This document shows positions 20,177-31,591 of a stretch of DNA of 64,000 nucleotides, piece by piece. Within the stretch, counting starts at the first letter, position 1. Every line of letters begins with the position of its first letter. This DNA comes from JBBILU01 sp037444775 (GTDB lineage: Bacteria; Patescibacteriota; Gracilibacteria; BD1-5; UBA6164), in contig JBBILU010000005.1 of NCBI GenBank assembly GCA_037444775.1, positions 1-64,000 of the forward strand. Reading direction: 5' to 3'. Under the pieces are notes generated by a model. It was not told the DNA's origin. It did not search any database and saw only the letters and a list, made by a program, of their open reading frames with translations. The position numbers and the translations under genes are program-made.

Positions 20177-22864
20177 TTATTTAGCTTCCTCAATTGTTAC
20201 ATCTTTCTTTTTTGCAAACTTTTCATCAAACATTGCGAAATCAACTTGTTCAAAAATTATTTGAAACATATCAGCTTTTTGCATTACAGAATATGTATAA
20301 CTATAATCATTTTGTGGATAGAAAGAGAAATATGACATTTTTGATTCTGCTTTTTTATATCATTCTTCATTCTCTTTTTCACATTTTTTGTATTCTGCGA
20401 AATTATTTGCTAAATTAAGACACTCTTTAGGTTCGTAAGAATTTATATAATCTTTATAAGAATTAGAATCCTCAAAACTCATAGAAATTTTTTCATCTAA
20501 AACTGAATCCATCCAAATTAGCTTTTTAATTTTTGAATAATAATTTATAACTTTTTCTTTTTCATAATAAATATTTGCTCATGAATCTATTTCTAAGTAA
20601 GAGATTTTTCTTGTTCAATAAATATTATTATAAAACTTATCTAGCTTGTCTTTTTCTTTTGCATAAATTTTTTCTGTTTGTAACCTTTCAAACTTAGAAA
20701 TATTTTTTGTTGTAAATTCTCAAATATTTAATCAAGCTAATTTATAACCTAAATAAGTACCAAAAGAGTAAGATTTGTTTAAATCCACATATTCATCATA
20801 TTTAACTCATAAATCTTTAAAAACTTTATCAAGACTAACTTTTTTATCATTTATAGTAACTTGAGTTTTACTAAAAATACATTTATAATCTTCTTTTTTA
20901 CAAGACTTTTCTTCTAAATTTATTTTAAAAACATACTTTGAAGTCATATAAGCAAATTCTCACCGCTTTACTGGTCTTTCTCAAAGAAATTTTGATTTAT
21001 TTTCTAAAACAGAATATTTTACAAGTAATTGAAGAAATTTTTTATATCATTCTGTTTGATCTCAAATATCAGAGAAATTTAATTTAGAAGAAGTTACTTT
21101 AAAAATATTTACTAAATCAGTTTCTCATGAACCTTCTAAATTTACATATTTACTCAAAAAACCTAAAGTAAAAGTCAAATATTTTTCTATATTTTCTTTT
21201 TTTCAACTAATATCAATATTTAGATAACTTTGCCTATTTAAACCTTCATTTAAAGGAAAAAATATTTTTATATTACAATTTGATAAATTGATATTATTTC
21301 AATTTTCATCAACAGAATAGTTATAGTATGAATAAGGATAAGGATTATATCAATAATATCAATCATTAGAGTCATTACAAAAATAAAATCATTCTAATCA
21401 TTTGAATTTTATCATTGATTTTTTAGAATCATTTACATTTTGTAAACTAATATCATAAATTTCTTTTACAGTTTTTCATTTTCCTTCATATTCTCAATAA
21501 AGATCAAACAAATTTATTGTCATTTTTTCATACAAATTTGAAGCAAAATATATAGAATAATCAAAATTATTAGAAACTGATTTAGAAACATTTTTTATAG
21601 AAACTTTTGGAATAGAAAAAGAAAAATCATATTTTATATTTTTAAAATTATCTTTTTTAAAAGAAATATTTGCCAAAATATTATTTAATTCTTTTTTTAA
21701 ATCTTTTTTCAAAACTTCATCATAAAAAGGTGCATCTATAGAAATAGTTATTAATTTGTTTCAAGAATATCAAATATAATAATTTCCCCAGTAATCTCAA
21801 TTTGTTAAATCATCTTTAGCAACAGAATAATAAAAATCTATTTGGGAAATATTTCTTTTTAGTAATTTATTGTATTCTTTAGAATAAAATCAAGTTGATT
21901 CTAAAAAATAAAAAAATTCTTTATCATCTTTAAATGTTTTTGTAGATGCAACTTTTATAGAAACCATATTCAAAAGTGAACTAGCAGCTTTTTTTTGTCC
22001 AATTTCTACACTTTCATTTTTATAATAATTTTTTAATTCGTAATTTTCTGGAATATTAACAGAAAAAGCATCATCTTCTACTTTTTTATTTTTATTAATA
22101 TCTTCAATAGTTTTCCTATATTTAGAGAAATCTATTACTTCTGTAATATAATTTTTTTCTGGAACTATATCCAAATTTGTTGTGATGAATTCTTTTGCTT
22201 CTTCAATAGAAAGAGCATATCATAAAGAATTTTCTCACCAACCTCCAATTCAAAAAGTTGGAATTCAAATAAGTTCTCAAGCAGAATTAATTAAAGCTCA
22301 ACCAGAATTTCATCAAGCAATTAGAGCATCAGTTTTAATATATTTGAAAAAGTTATATTCACTTACCCCAGAAACAATTCATTTAGTTTCTGTTATTGTA
22401 TCAGCTCAAACCCATGGATAACCAATTGCCACAACTTCATCTTGATTTTTTGCTTCATAATCAAAATTAACTTTTATACTTTTGAAATTTGCATAATCAA
22501 CAGAATTTCAATAAATATCTTTATCTCTAATTTTCAATATAGAAATATCCATTTTTTCATCTCTGTTTATCAAATCAGCTGTATAAGAACAGACAGGTTT
22601 CTCTCAAACTTTTTCAGTCATACAAACCAAAAAAGCAGAAGCCAAAGCTCAATTTCATTTATCAACTACATGGTTATTAGAAATAATAATTCATTTGTCA
22701 TTTATAATAGATGCACTTCACCATCATAACATATAAGGTTGTTTTCAATTTGTGTCACTAAAAGAAATTATTTGCACAACTGGGGAAACATTTTTATAAT
22801 CAGAAAAAGCTAAATTTCAAAAAAGAAAAAAAGCTAAAAATAACAATACTAATTTTTTTAGCAT
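20177..22864 (-). CDS. Exported HtrA-like trypsin-fold protease with large C-terminal region
   Basis: The 895-residue protein starts with a signal peptide (MLKKLVLLFLAFFLFGNLAFS). The protease domain follows: catalytic His in SNNHVVD (about residue 65), Asp in MDISILKI (about 106) and Ser in IAGGNSGGALI (about 187), with TGA glycines in the oxyanion loop. This is an S1C-type (DegP/HtrA) triad. There is no PDZ domain; instead about 690 residues follow that contain repeated 'FYY'-rich strand segments and a lysine-rich helical part, and I do not recognise them. It likely works outside the membrane on protein quality control or on host-derived protein. It lies upstream of the bL33 gene. Confidence 0.8.
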
Positions 22865-22941
22865 AAAAAATAATTAGAGAAATAAGGTGTTTGTATTTTA
22901 TATTATTTTACATAAAGTCAAAAATAAAAAATATTTTAGTC

Positions 22942-23018
22942 TATCTTCCCACTCAAATCCGACCAGTTGATAATGCTGAGAGATGAGATACTAAAGAGCA
23001 AAACAAGTCAAAAAAATG
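22942..23018 (+). repeat. Solo left end of the 5.5-kb IS family
   Basis: It matches the left end at 5546 (TATC[T/G]TCCCACTCAAATCCGACCA, then GAGATGAGATACTAAAGAGC and CAAAACAAGTCAAAAAAAT) with a few substitutions and a short indel. It stands without transposase in the 283-base gap between htrA-like and cyclase genes. It is probably a deletion scar or a small non-autonomous derivative. No coding sequence is seen in the rest of the gap. Confidence 0.75.
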
Positions 23019-23147
23019 TTAAATAAAAATAGAAATGTCGTAAAAGTAATTAAAAATATTTTTAGTAATAGTTAAAAAGTTAGAAAATTGCAATGATAAA
23101 GGAAATTTTTGCAATAATTCTATTTCGTAATTGAAGTTATTACCTTT

Positions 23148-25184
23148 TTATTTACTTTTCATTTCCCAAACTCAATCCCACGAAGAATCAGGAGGATTTT
23201 TTATGTAGTTTTGACATCTTTCTTTGTATGCCAAACTTGGTCAATCTCAAATATTTTCAAATATTTCTAATGCTTTTTCAAAATTCTTGTCAAAATAATA
23301 TTTAATAGCTGTTTCAAAATTTTCTCTTATTAAAGCTTGTTCTTGAGATATTTCTCATTTTCTACAAATAAGTTCATAAATTTTTACTGCATTATTTTTT
23401 CATTTTACTCTGATTTTATCTAAATACCTAAATTCAAAATGTTCTTTTTCTCTTTCAAAAATATTTTCTGAAGCACAAATGTATGTTCAATAAAATTTAT
23501 TTACTCATTCTAAACGAGAAGATAAATTTACATTATCTCACAAAGCAGTAAATTCCATTTTCTTTCATTTTACTCAAATATTTCAAATAATAGCACTTCC
23601 AGTATGCAATCACATTCTAACTTTTAGTTCTTCACTAAACCTTTCTTTCCATAAAACATTTAACTTTTTTAGAGCTTCTTGTTGTTTAAGAGCAGATTCA
23701 CAATTATCAAAACTTGCAGAATCAGAATGTCAAAAAACTCACCATAATGCCATAATAGCATCTCATTCATATTTGTTTATAAAACCTTTTTCATCCATTA
23801 TTATATTTGACATTTCACTTAAATATTCTCTTAAAAACTTCACCAAATCTTCTGGTTCAAACTTTTCTGATATAGTTGTAAATCAAGCAATGTCGGAGAA
23901 AAATATTGATATTTCTTTTTTTTCTCAATCAAGAGAAACTTTTCAATCTCAAGATAATATTTCGTTTGCAACTTGTGTAGAAACATATTCACTGAGAGCT
24001 TTGCTTAACTTTCATTTACTATCACTTTCTATCAAATACTTCAAAATATTTGAAACAGTTAAAGAAATTATTAATGAGAAAATTATTTCGGAAGGATAAT
24101 TTAGAGATAATTTCAAAAAATCTACAATAAAAACTATTATTCAAAGAAAGATTATTATAACAGAAATATTAGCATAAATCAAAGATTTTCAAGTTCTTGA
24201 AATATTGAAATAAACAGATAAAACTATCAAAAAAAATATTAAAAATAATTCAAGATTCTTGTTGAAATTAATTTTGAATTCTTGTGTCAAAATTGTATTA
24301 ATCATATTTGCATGAGTATAAACTCCATATTCTTGACCATTTGGAGTAAAGAATATATCTTTAATTCAAGGTTCAGTTGCTCAAATTATAAGTATTTTAT
24401 CTTTAACTTGTTTCGTATCAAAATTTCATTTGTAAATATCCAAAAAAGACATTCTAGTTATTTTATTATTTGGAACAAAATTAATATTTACTATATTTGT
24501 ATTTGCTTCAGCTAAAGGTATTTTTTCACTATCAGTTATATAATAAAAATTTCTATCATATTTATGGACATATTTTGAATAATCCTTTAAAGAAATTTCT
24601 TCGTAATATTTTCTTAAAACAGCTATAGAAAAATGAGAAAAGACTTCTTTTCAGAAAATATTTGAAGGTGAAATTGAATAAACTGTTTGATTTCTTTCAT
24701 TAATAATAGGAACAAAGTATCAAACATATTTCACTCATTCTAATAATTCTTTGTAAGGTTTTTCCAAACTTCAATCAGAACTTCTTGAAAAACCAAGAAT
24801 TACATTTCAAGCTTTTTTAACAGCTTCTGCGAATTTTAAGTCAACTTCTTTATTTGTTTTATCTGCAAAAATAATATCGAATCATATAACTAATGCTCAG
24901 GCATTTTTCAAATTTTCTATTACTGGAATATATTTTGTTCTTTCAAAAGGAAATCTTCAGAATTCTTTAAGTGTTTTTGTGTCTATTCAAACAACAATAA
25001 TATCTTTGCTAACTTTTTTATCAACAGAAGAAGAACTTCTATAATGATAATCCATTATAGATTTGTTTAGAGAATAAAATAAGTTTGTAAATGAATATAT
25101 TACAGCAAAAACAATTAAAGATACAAAAATAGTCAAAATATTTATGTTTTTGGATAATTTTTTCCACCAGTTAAGATCTACCAT
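23148..25184 (-). CDS. CHASE2-domain adenylate cyclase (class III)
   Basis: The 678-residue membrane protein begins with a transmembrane helix (residues 13-37), then an extracytoplasmic CHASE2 sensor (from VVGIDTKTLKEF to about 340), three more hydrophobic helices and a cyclase domain. Catalytic motifs are intact: the first metal Asp in IFFSDIAGFT, the second in NKYEGDAIMALWG, the substrate-selecting Lys in that block and the Thr/Asp region FTALGDNVNLSSRLE. The C-terminal tail carries the WDGPSLAYKERC-like motif usual behind CHASE2 cyclases. It is translationally coupled to the FecR-like gene: that gene's TAA stop and this ATG are two bases apart. Confidence 0.9.
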
Positions 25185-25185
25185 T

Positions 25186-26355
25186 TTATTTAAATTTATC
25201 AAGTAATCATTTTATTTCAGAATCTACATTCTGGAATTTTTGTTTTATATTCTCTATTTGTTCTTTTGCTTTGTTTATAGTTTCATTAAATGTAGGAAAA
25301 TCAGCAGAATTTACAAATTCTTTATTAGCATTTAACAATTCAGAAACTCATTTTATTCACTCAAATTGTTTTAAATTTATTGCATCTTGTAAATCATAAA
25401 TTGAATATTTAACAAGAGACTTTTTTTCTTCTTCTGGTGCTAATTCTATCAAAACTTGTTTTATATCATTTTTATTACTAAATTCTGTTTGAGATTCTGG
25501 AGAAATGAAATTAAACTCTTGATATTTGCTTAATAAAGCTTCATAAGCTTTCTTTTTTTCTTTTTCTCAAAGTGTAGAAATATTTTCTCTAATTTCTTCT
25601 ATAGAATTTCAAGAAACACCTGTTGTTTTTGAAATTAATTCAAATACTTTTTCTCAGTTAAAATTATTTGCCAAAGCTTTTTTTAATTCTTCAATATATT
25701 GTTTATCTAAAGTTTTATTTAATTCTTCCCAAGTTTTGTCTTTTATTTCGTTTAAAAATTTTTGCAATTCTATAAATGAGAAACTTTTTATATCAAAAGC
25801 TTTATTTTCTCAAATTAATTTCTTTTCTCAATTTTTTTGTAATGTAATTTCGTGTTTTTCTACAGAAACATAATCTTTTTCCAAATCAACATTAAAAACT
25901 GTTCACCTTACAGAAGCTTCTATATCTTCAAAACTCTGCTTAAAGTAGCTTTCTTCTCATAAAAAACTAACTACATTAGACCAAGACTTTCAAGAAAACA
26001 AAGAAAAAGATAAGTTTATTTTTGATAAATCTTTTTCAACATTAAGTTCATTTATTTTTACTTCGGAATCTCAAGCAAGTCTTGTTATACTTCAATCTCA
26101 CCATTTTATAACTCAAATACTTTCTTTTCAAATAGTTTTTATTTGGTCTCCTATTTCCAAAACTTCTTTTTTGTCTACTTTTATTTCTTTTTCATTTAAT
26201 ACTACATTTCATCTTATATTAATTATATATGAATTAGTGTCTCTTCATAGTAAAAAACTCGCATTATAAACTTGAAAACCAATTATCGAAATAATTATCA
26301 ATATAATGAAATAAATAAATTTATTTTTTATTTTCCCTTTTGGCAAAATTTCCAT
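25186..26355 (-). CDS. FecR-domain membrane protein
   Basis: The 389-residue protein has one N-terminal transmembrane helix (residues 10-32) and an extracytoplasmic FecR-like domain: 'VVLNEKEIKVDKKEVLEIGDQIKT', then 'EASVRGTVFNVDLEKDYVSVEKHEITLQ' (V-R-G-T-x-F-x-V). The second half is a long lysine-glutamate coiled coil. Its stop overlaps the cyclase translation start region (AAATAAAATG), so the two are expressed together. FecR proteins commonly relay signals from the envelope; here the downstream output is probably cAMP rather than a sigma factor, as no sigma factor is nearby. Confidence 0.75.
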
Positions 26356-26414
26356 ATAATATTTTTTAATTAAATAAATTAGAGTTTATATATTTTTAGG
26401 AAATTATCAAGAAT

Positions 26415-26825
26415 ATGGAAAAAAGACAATATACTTTTTTAGTTTTACTTTTGGTTTTGCTGTATTTGTGTTATAGAGTATTAAACCATGAATATAATGA
26501 CTATTTGAAAGATAAATTTATGGAAAGTAGGGAAAAAACAATACAAGAAATAAAAAAAGACTTAGAATATGCTAATTCTTTGATAGATTATAAAAAATCA
26601 AAAACATACAAAAACAAAGTCTTGAAAGAACAACAATGATTAAAAATGAAATGAGAAGAAGTTATTATTTTTACTTTAGAAGATAAATATAAAAAATATC
26701 TTACAAAAGAGCCTATTAAAACAGAATTAGAAATTATAGAAAATAAAGAAGACAATGTTTTGGATTCTATGACTAATTATGAAAAATGGATTTATCTAAT
26801 ATTCAAAAAAGATTTAACTAAATAA
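26415..26825 (+). CDS. FtsB/DivIC-like septum-formation protein
   Basis: The 136-residue protein has a transmembrane helix (residues 6-20, TFLVLLLVLLYLCY), then a coiled coil and the C-terminal 'S…YKNKVLKEQQGLKMKGEEVIIF' that matches the DivIC/FtsB end pattern '(Y)xEKxAREELGxxxPGExxxx'. Such proteins bridge FtsL/FtsQ and act in septal peptidoglycan synthesis. It reads divergently from the FecR-like gene (60 bases) and its stop abuts the stop of the gene on the other strand. The assignment rests on the short C-terminal pattern. Confidence 0.65.
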
Positions 26826-27749
26826 TTATTCTCAAATTGAATGTTGTCACATTTCATCAACTCTTCTTTTTCACTCCAAATATGAAAAATACCATAAGGA
26901 AGTTGTAAAAATTTCTAAAACTCAAGCTAAGTAACTAAGAATTATTATAAGAATAATAAATAAAATTACTAAAATAGCTATTGCTATAAATAGAAAAATT
27001 TGACTTGTTATATATATTGCAGAAAGTGCTATTAAAATAGGGAAAATAAGAAAAATTAATAATGTGAAAATAACTCTTATATTTAGTAAAAAAATCATAA
27101 AATATAATCTAACGGTATTTTTCAAATTCAGTATAGAAATTCTTGCAGAAGAAGAAATAGATTCGAGAACATATTTATTATTAAGCATAATTTCAAATTT
27201 TGCATACGAGAAAAACATATTTAATATTGAAAAAATGAAAAATATACTCAAAAAAAAGTAAGTTATTTCTTTTAAATAAGCAACTCACACAAATCTCAAA
27301 ACAAGCAAATAAAAATTTAATACAGCTATAAATTTGAATTTACTAAACATTTGATCATATTCAAATAAAGGCAGGAATTTGTAAAGTCAAACTCAAAGCA
27401 TATCAAACGAACTGATAACTTCATCAGGTCATTTTTTGTTTCTTTCATCTATATATTTTATCAAACCTCATTCAAATATTGGAACAAGTAAAATGTATAA
27501 AATCAAAAAAGTGAAGCCCAAAATTAAAACTTCAACTAAATAATCCGAATGGAAAAATTTTAGAATCAGATTTAATGCTTCACTTTTTTTGTTGAATAAA
27601 ACAACATAAGTATAAATACTTTGATATGTTAGTACAAAAGTTAGAAACAAAATAGATAAAATACCTGGTAAAAAGTAAAAACTTTTTACTTTAGAATCAA
27701 GTGAAATCAAGTTCCAAGAAGGTATTATTATATCATCTCTAAAATTCAT
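26826..27749 (-). CDS. Polytopic membrane protein (possibly EI24/CysZ-like)
   Basis: The 307-residue protein has about 6 hydrophobic segments, starting MNFRDDIIIPS. An early 'KVKSFYFLPGILSILFLTF' and 'LLVPIFEGGLIKYIDE' resemble EI24/CysZ-type proteins but no diagnostic residue was found. It ends exactly next to the DivIC-like gene's stop on the other strand and lies 72 bases downstream of the solute-binding protein gene. The role is unknown. Confidence 0.5.
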
Positions 27750-27780
27750 AAAAAATTTTTAATTAATTTTACTTTTTTGG

Positions 27781-27814
27781 TATAAACTCCCTTTTATAAA
27801 AAATGGAGTTTATA
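27781..27814. terminator. Hairpin after the solute-binding protein gene
   Basis: A 10-bp stem TATAAACTCC / GGAGTTTATA (27781-27790 and 27805-27814) lies seven bases beyond the TAA stop at 27821-27823. There is no clear T-run on the minus strand, so efficiency is doubtful. Confidence 0.45.
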
Positions 27815-27820
27815 AATGAA

Positions 27821-30112
27821 TTAGAATAAAGTTTCAAAAATATAAACAAAAAATCATTTAAAACTTTTATTCTCAGTAACAATGGTTTTACTTTCTTTTA
27901 TATAAGACTTTTTTAATTCTTCAAATCTATAAATATCGTCAGGAATTTCTTTTGCTAAAGAGTATCATTTAATATCTTTATCTACCAAGTTTGAAATTAT
28001 TGGAGTATAAAGAGTTTTTACAATATATTCAGAATTTATTATATTCAAAGCATTTTTTTCTAACTCTTTTGTTCTATCTTCAGAAATTTTAGAAGATCTT
28101 AACTCATCAAGAATTATATCTAAGCTAGGTTTTTTATAATTAGAAAAATTGTATCAAGAAGATATTTGACTAGAATGGAAATAAGGAAAAATATTGAATT
28201 TAAAATACCCTAGATTTACTCAAATAAGCATAACATCATAATCTTTTTTATTTCACAAAACTATATCAGCTAATCAGTCTGTTTTTAAAACTTTCACAAC
28301 TAACTCTATTCAATTTTCTTTTAAAACTTTAGTTAAATAATTAGTTGTTTTAATAAAATCTTCATCTTCTCAAACGGAAATTAATCTAAGTTTAAAAGTT
28401 TCAAGAGATTTGTTATATAAATAACTTTTGTCTAAAGATTTTAATTTTGTTAATTTTTCTTCTATAGATTTTTTTGTTTCAAGATTTTTTTGTTTAATTT
28501 TTTGTATTGTTGAAACCATATTTTTCTCTTTTTGGACAGTTCAAGTTCAATTTGAAACTATTTCTTCAATAATAACTTTTTGCTTCATAGTTTCTGCTTC
28601 TTTTTGTTTCAAAACATTTTTATCATTATCTTGAAAAAAAGTTATTTCATCAGCTAATTCTTTTTTTCAAGATTTTTCAAAATAAATTTTGAAATCATTT
28701 CTTCAAGATTTCAAATTAACATTATAAGAAAAGCTTTTATTTCATTTTTTGAAAGATTCTAATTTAGTTTCGTTTATATAAATAGAATCTACTCATTCAG
28801 AAACAGTTGCTTTTAATAAGAAGTTAGTTTTTGTAACAAAATTGTATTTATCAACCCATTCAGGAAAGAAAAATATTTTTGATTTAGAATTTTGTATAAT
28901 TTGTTCAATTTCTTTTTTTACAACTTTTGGCTTTTCTTCTACTTTTACTTCATTAGAAAAAGTTTTAGTTTCTTCGGAGAGACTTTCTATACTTTTATTT
29001 ATTTTTGATAACTCATCTTCAAAATTATTTTCTAATTCTTCTTTTGATAAATATCATTTTAATGATAAAAGTTCTTTAATATTTTTAGGATTAATTTCTT
29101 TTTTTTCTACATAAATATTTGAAACAAAAGGATTTTCAACTCACTTGTATTTTTCTTTTCACAATTCTTCCAATAATTCATCTCTATTTATTGCTTCACT
29201 AATTCAAGCTCTAATATTTTTATCATTCATAGAAACAGAATTCATAAACAAACCTACATATTGAGGTAAAGTATAAGAATATTCTTTTAATCTAGGAATT
29301 GAATCTCAAATTATAGAATTTTTATCGTTAAAAATATTTACAACATCAGACATTTTTAATAAATCTGTAGAATTTTCAAAAACTTTAAACAAAATTTTGT
29401 CTATATAAACAGGATTTTTATAAAATTCTTCATTTTTTTCTAATGTAATTGTCGTTACTCTTGAAGTTTCATCTTGTGAAATATTTGTTAATTTGTATTC
29501 TCAAGAGTTTATAGAATTTCAAAGAGAAAAATTTCAATCCAATTCTTTTTTAGAAATTCTGTTTAAAACAGATTCAGAAACGATAGGTTGAAAGAAAATA
29601 TTTAAAATATTAATATCTCTTTTAGTACTTTTAAAAATAATACTAGAATCTTTTTCTTCTATAGTTGTATCTTTTAAAAGAGATGAAATAATTGGATTAA
29701 CTCCAGAATTTTTAATGATTTGAAAAGTTTTTATTACATCTTTTTTTGTGATTTTTTCTCAATTAGACCATTTAGCATTAGTATCAAGAAAACATTCTAT
29801 ACTTAATAAATTTTCTATATCACATTTTGCTAAATCTCAAATTATTTTATTTTGTTTAATATCAAATTTCAAAAGAGATCTATATAAAATAGAATTTATA
29901 TATTTATTGTTTGATGAATCTGCTTTTAGAGGATTCAAACTAGGAACTTTTCCAATAATACCTTCAGAAATAGTTCATCATTTTATAGGGGTTTCTTTAG
30001 CATCACTATAAAAATAAGAGTAAACTAAATGTATACTCGTTAGAACAAGAAAAATAATACTTATAAGAAATAAGTACTTTTTTAATCTTTTTGCGATCAT
30101 TAATTTATCCAT
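27821..30112 (-). CDS. Family-5 extracellular solute-binding protein with inserted Ig-like domain
   Basis: The 763-residue protein has a signal-anchor helix (residues 12-32). The N-terminal part has the SBP_bac_5 order ('TISEGIIGKVPSLNPL', 'NKYINSILYRSLLKFD', 'LAKCDIENLLSIECFL', then 'AGSNGEKITKKDVIKTFQ'). A long insertion follows at about 340-600, with a coiled coil and an Ig-like stretch 'YNVNLKSGRNDFKIYF'. The last part ('YDVMLIGVNLGYFKFNIFPYFHSSQ') closes the fold. The family binds peptides outside the membrane for ABC importers; no permease is nearby. The insertion is unusual. It lies 13 bases from secG on the same strand. Confidence 0.7.
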
Positions 30113-30125
30113 TTTCTACTTTTAA

Positions 30126-30344
30126 TTATTTTACTAGAAATAATGCTATAGATAGAGTTATGAAACAAACACCTAAAACTATAGTAGCATTATGTAAAAT
30201 TTTATCAGCTCATCTTTTTGTAACAGCTCACATTCAACCTCACATACTAGTCAAATTTAATGCAACTGCTTTGTTTTGAATTAATATCACAAAGCACAAT
30301 AAAACTCAAACAACAATCTCACAAATTACTAAAATATTTTCCAT
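30126..30344 (-). CDS. secG: Preprotein translocase subunit SecG
   Basis: The 72-residue protein has two hydrophobic helices (about 6-22 and 52-70), with the SecG-type loop 'QNKAVALNLTSMGG' and 'KRGADKILHNATIVLGVCF' between them. SecG supports SecYE during export. Its ATG lies three bases from the upstream stop, so it is transcribed with the holin-like gene. SecG is short and weakly conserved; the 'K-R-G-x-x-K-x-L' motif before the second helix is the deciding feature. Confidence 0.82.
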
Positions 30345-30347
30345 TAA

Positions 30348-30773
30348 TTATCTTTTAAGAAATAAAAGTGAATAAAACATATTCAAAAATGTAAAAATTG
30401 CAACTGCAATTATAAAATTTACCTCTCAACTAATCACATAAGAAACCTCAGGCATTTGTAGAATATCGTTTATTATAAAGGAAAAAAACCTGAAAATAAT
30501 AAAATTTATAATAAAAGAAACAAGGAAAAAAAAGAAAATATAAAATGGTAAAGAAAGAATTTTTAGAATTGGTCTAATTGTATAATTCAAAAATCACATA
30601 ATTATTCATCAAATAACATAAGTTATAAATGCTTCTTGTGAAAAAAGTTCACAATGTCATCAACAAAGAATAACTCAGTCTGTTAATCATTTTTCAGGAT
30701 TTGAAGACAAAAAGAAAGCTATTGCAAATAACGTGAACGAGTTCAATAATATAGAAAATAATATTTTTTTCAT
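30348..30773 (-). CDS. Four-helix membrane protein (phage holin 4 superfamily type)
   Basis: The 141-residue protein has about four transmembrane segments with 'NYTIRPILKILSLPFYIFFF' in the middle. The 'R-P-I-L-x-x-L-x-L-P' motif is typical of the mycobacterial-phage holin-like family (pfam04020), which is mostly chromosomal and not a real phage lysis protein. It sits in an operon of membrane and secretion genes, four bases from the 151-residue gene. Its function in the operon is not known. Confidence 0.72.
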
Positions 30774-30777
30774 ATTT

Positions 30778-31233
30778 TTATAAATTTAAGAATCTTATTA
30801 ATTTATCAGAAAAAGTTAAATCTTCTTTGTTGTTTTCTTTAATGTATTGAGGTAAAATATTTTTTAGCTCTAAAGTAATTTCATTATCAACATCCAAATC
30901 AATAACTTTTATTCATTTTTTATTCATATATAATCTAAGAAATATAGCTTTTTCTCAATCATAAATAAAACTATATGAAGCAATTTTTGAAAAATCGTAA
31001 AAATTTCAAGCAATTTTCATTCATAATTCTGTTATTTCTACAGAAACTTGATCTTCTGCATTATTTTCAAAAAAGAAAAAAATTCATGCCACAAGAATTA
31101 TAACAAAACTCATTCAATATTGTTTTGTTATGAAGCCCCAAATTACAAGTCAAATAACAACAGACAATGCTAGTAAATACCAAGTTTTACTCCTCTCTTT
31201 TTTATCAATAAAATTCCAAGAATATAAAATCAT
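30778..31233 (-). CDS. Two-helix membrane protein of the pilin operon
   Basis: The 151-residue protein has two transmembrane helices (about 20-38 and 44-58) followed by a soluble domain with 'EITELGMKIAGNFYDFSKIASYSFIYDGEKAIFLRLYMNKKG'. This layout recurs in operons with VirB2/PrgI-like proteins in CPR genomes, but I know no named role. It lies one base after the pilin gene and 5 bases before the holin-like gene, so cotranscription is almost certain. It could be an assembly factor of the surface apparatus, which is inference only. Confidence 0.6.
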
Positions 31234-31234
31234 T

Positions 31235-31585
31235 TTAACCAAAGTTATCAAATATAAATCTAACAATAAACCAAGCTAAAGCAGCTAGAGCAAAACCAAT
31301 TAATGCAGCAATAATTGTTTGTTTTCATTTTGTTCATTTGTCTCAAGAAAATCATCACATAAGAATTTTATAAGCTCAAATTATAACAAAAATAACTGCA
31401 ACAGTTCAAGCTATTCAAAGAAAAAAATCAATAGCACCTACAATAATTTTTGGAATATCTTCTAAATGAATATCTCCATTTCTAATTTTTTCAGAATCTC
31501 AAAGACCAGAAAGTATTCAAGTATCATCAGCAAAAGTTAGATTAATACTTGATATTGTTCAAATAATATAATATAAATTTTTCAT
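31235..31585 (-). CDS. TrbC/VirB2-like pilin
   Basis: The 116-residue protein has a signal-peptide-like N-terminus (MKNLYYIIGTISSINLTFA) and two hydrophobic helices in the mature part ('GAIDFFLGIAGTVAVIFVI', 'TIIAALIGFALAALAGFIV') separated by a short basic loop. This is the VirB2/TrbC pilin pattern. Such pilins form the extracellular filament of type IV secretion or conjugation machines. The gene lies between the VirB4 N-domain-like gene (6 bases upstream) and a two-helix gene. Several helix glycines are TGA. Confidence 0.75.
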
Positions 31586-31591
31586 ACTTTT

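Noticed and set aside
24282..24515. 77-codon plus-strand frame inside the cyclase gene
   Set aside because: Shadow of the CHASE2-cyclase gene, which has a complete domain order on the minus strand.
26415..27251. The convergent pair at 26.4-27.7 kb as one overlapping unit
   Set aside because: The two stop codons abut exactly; the DivIC-like gene and the membrane gene are separate genes on opposite strands.
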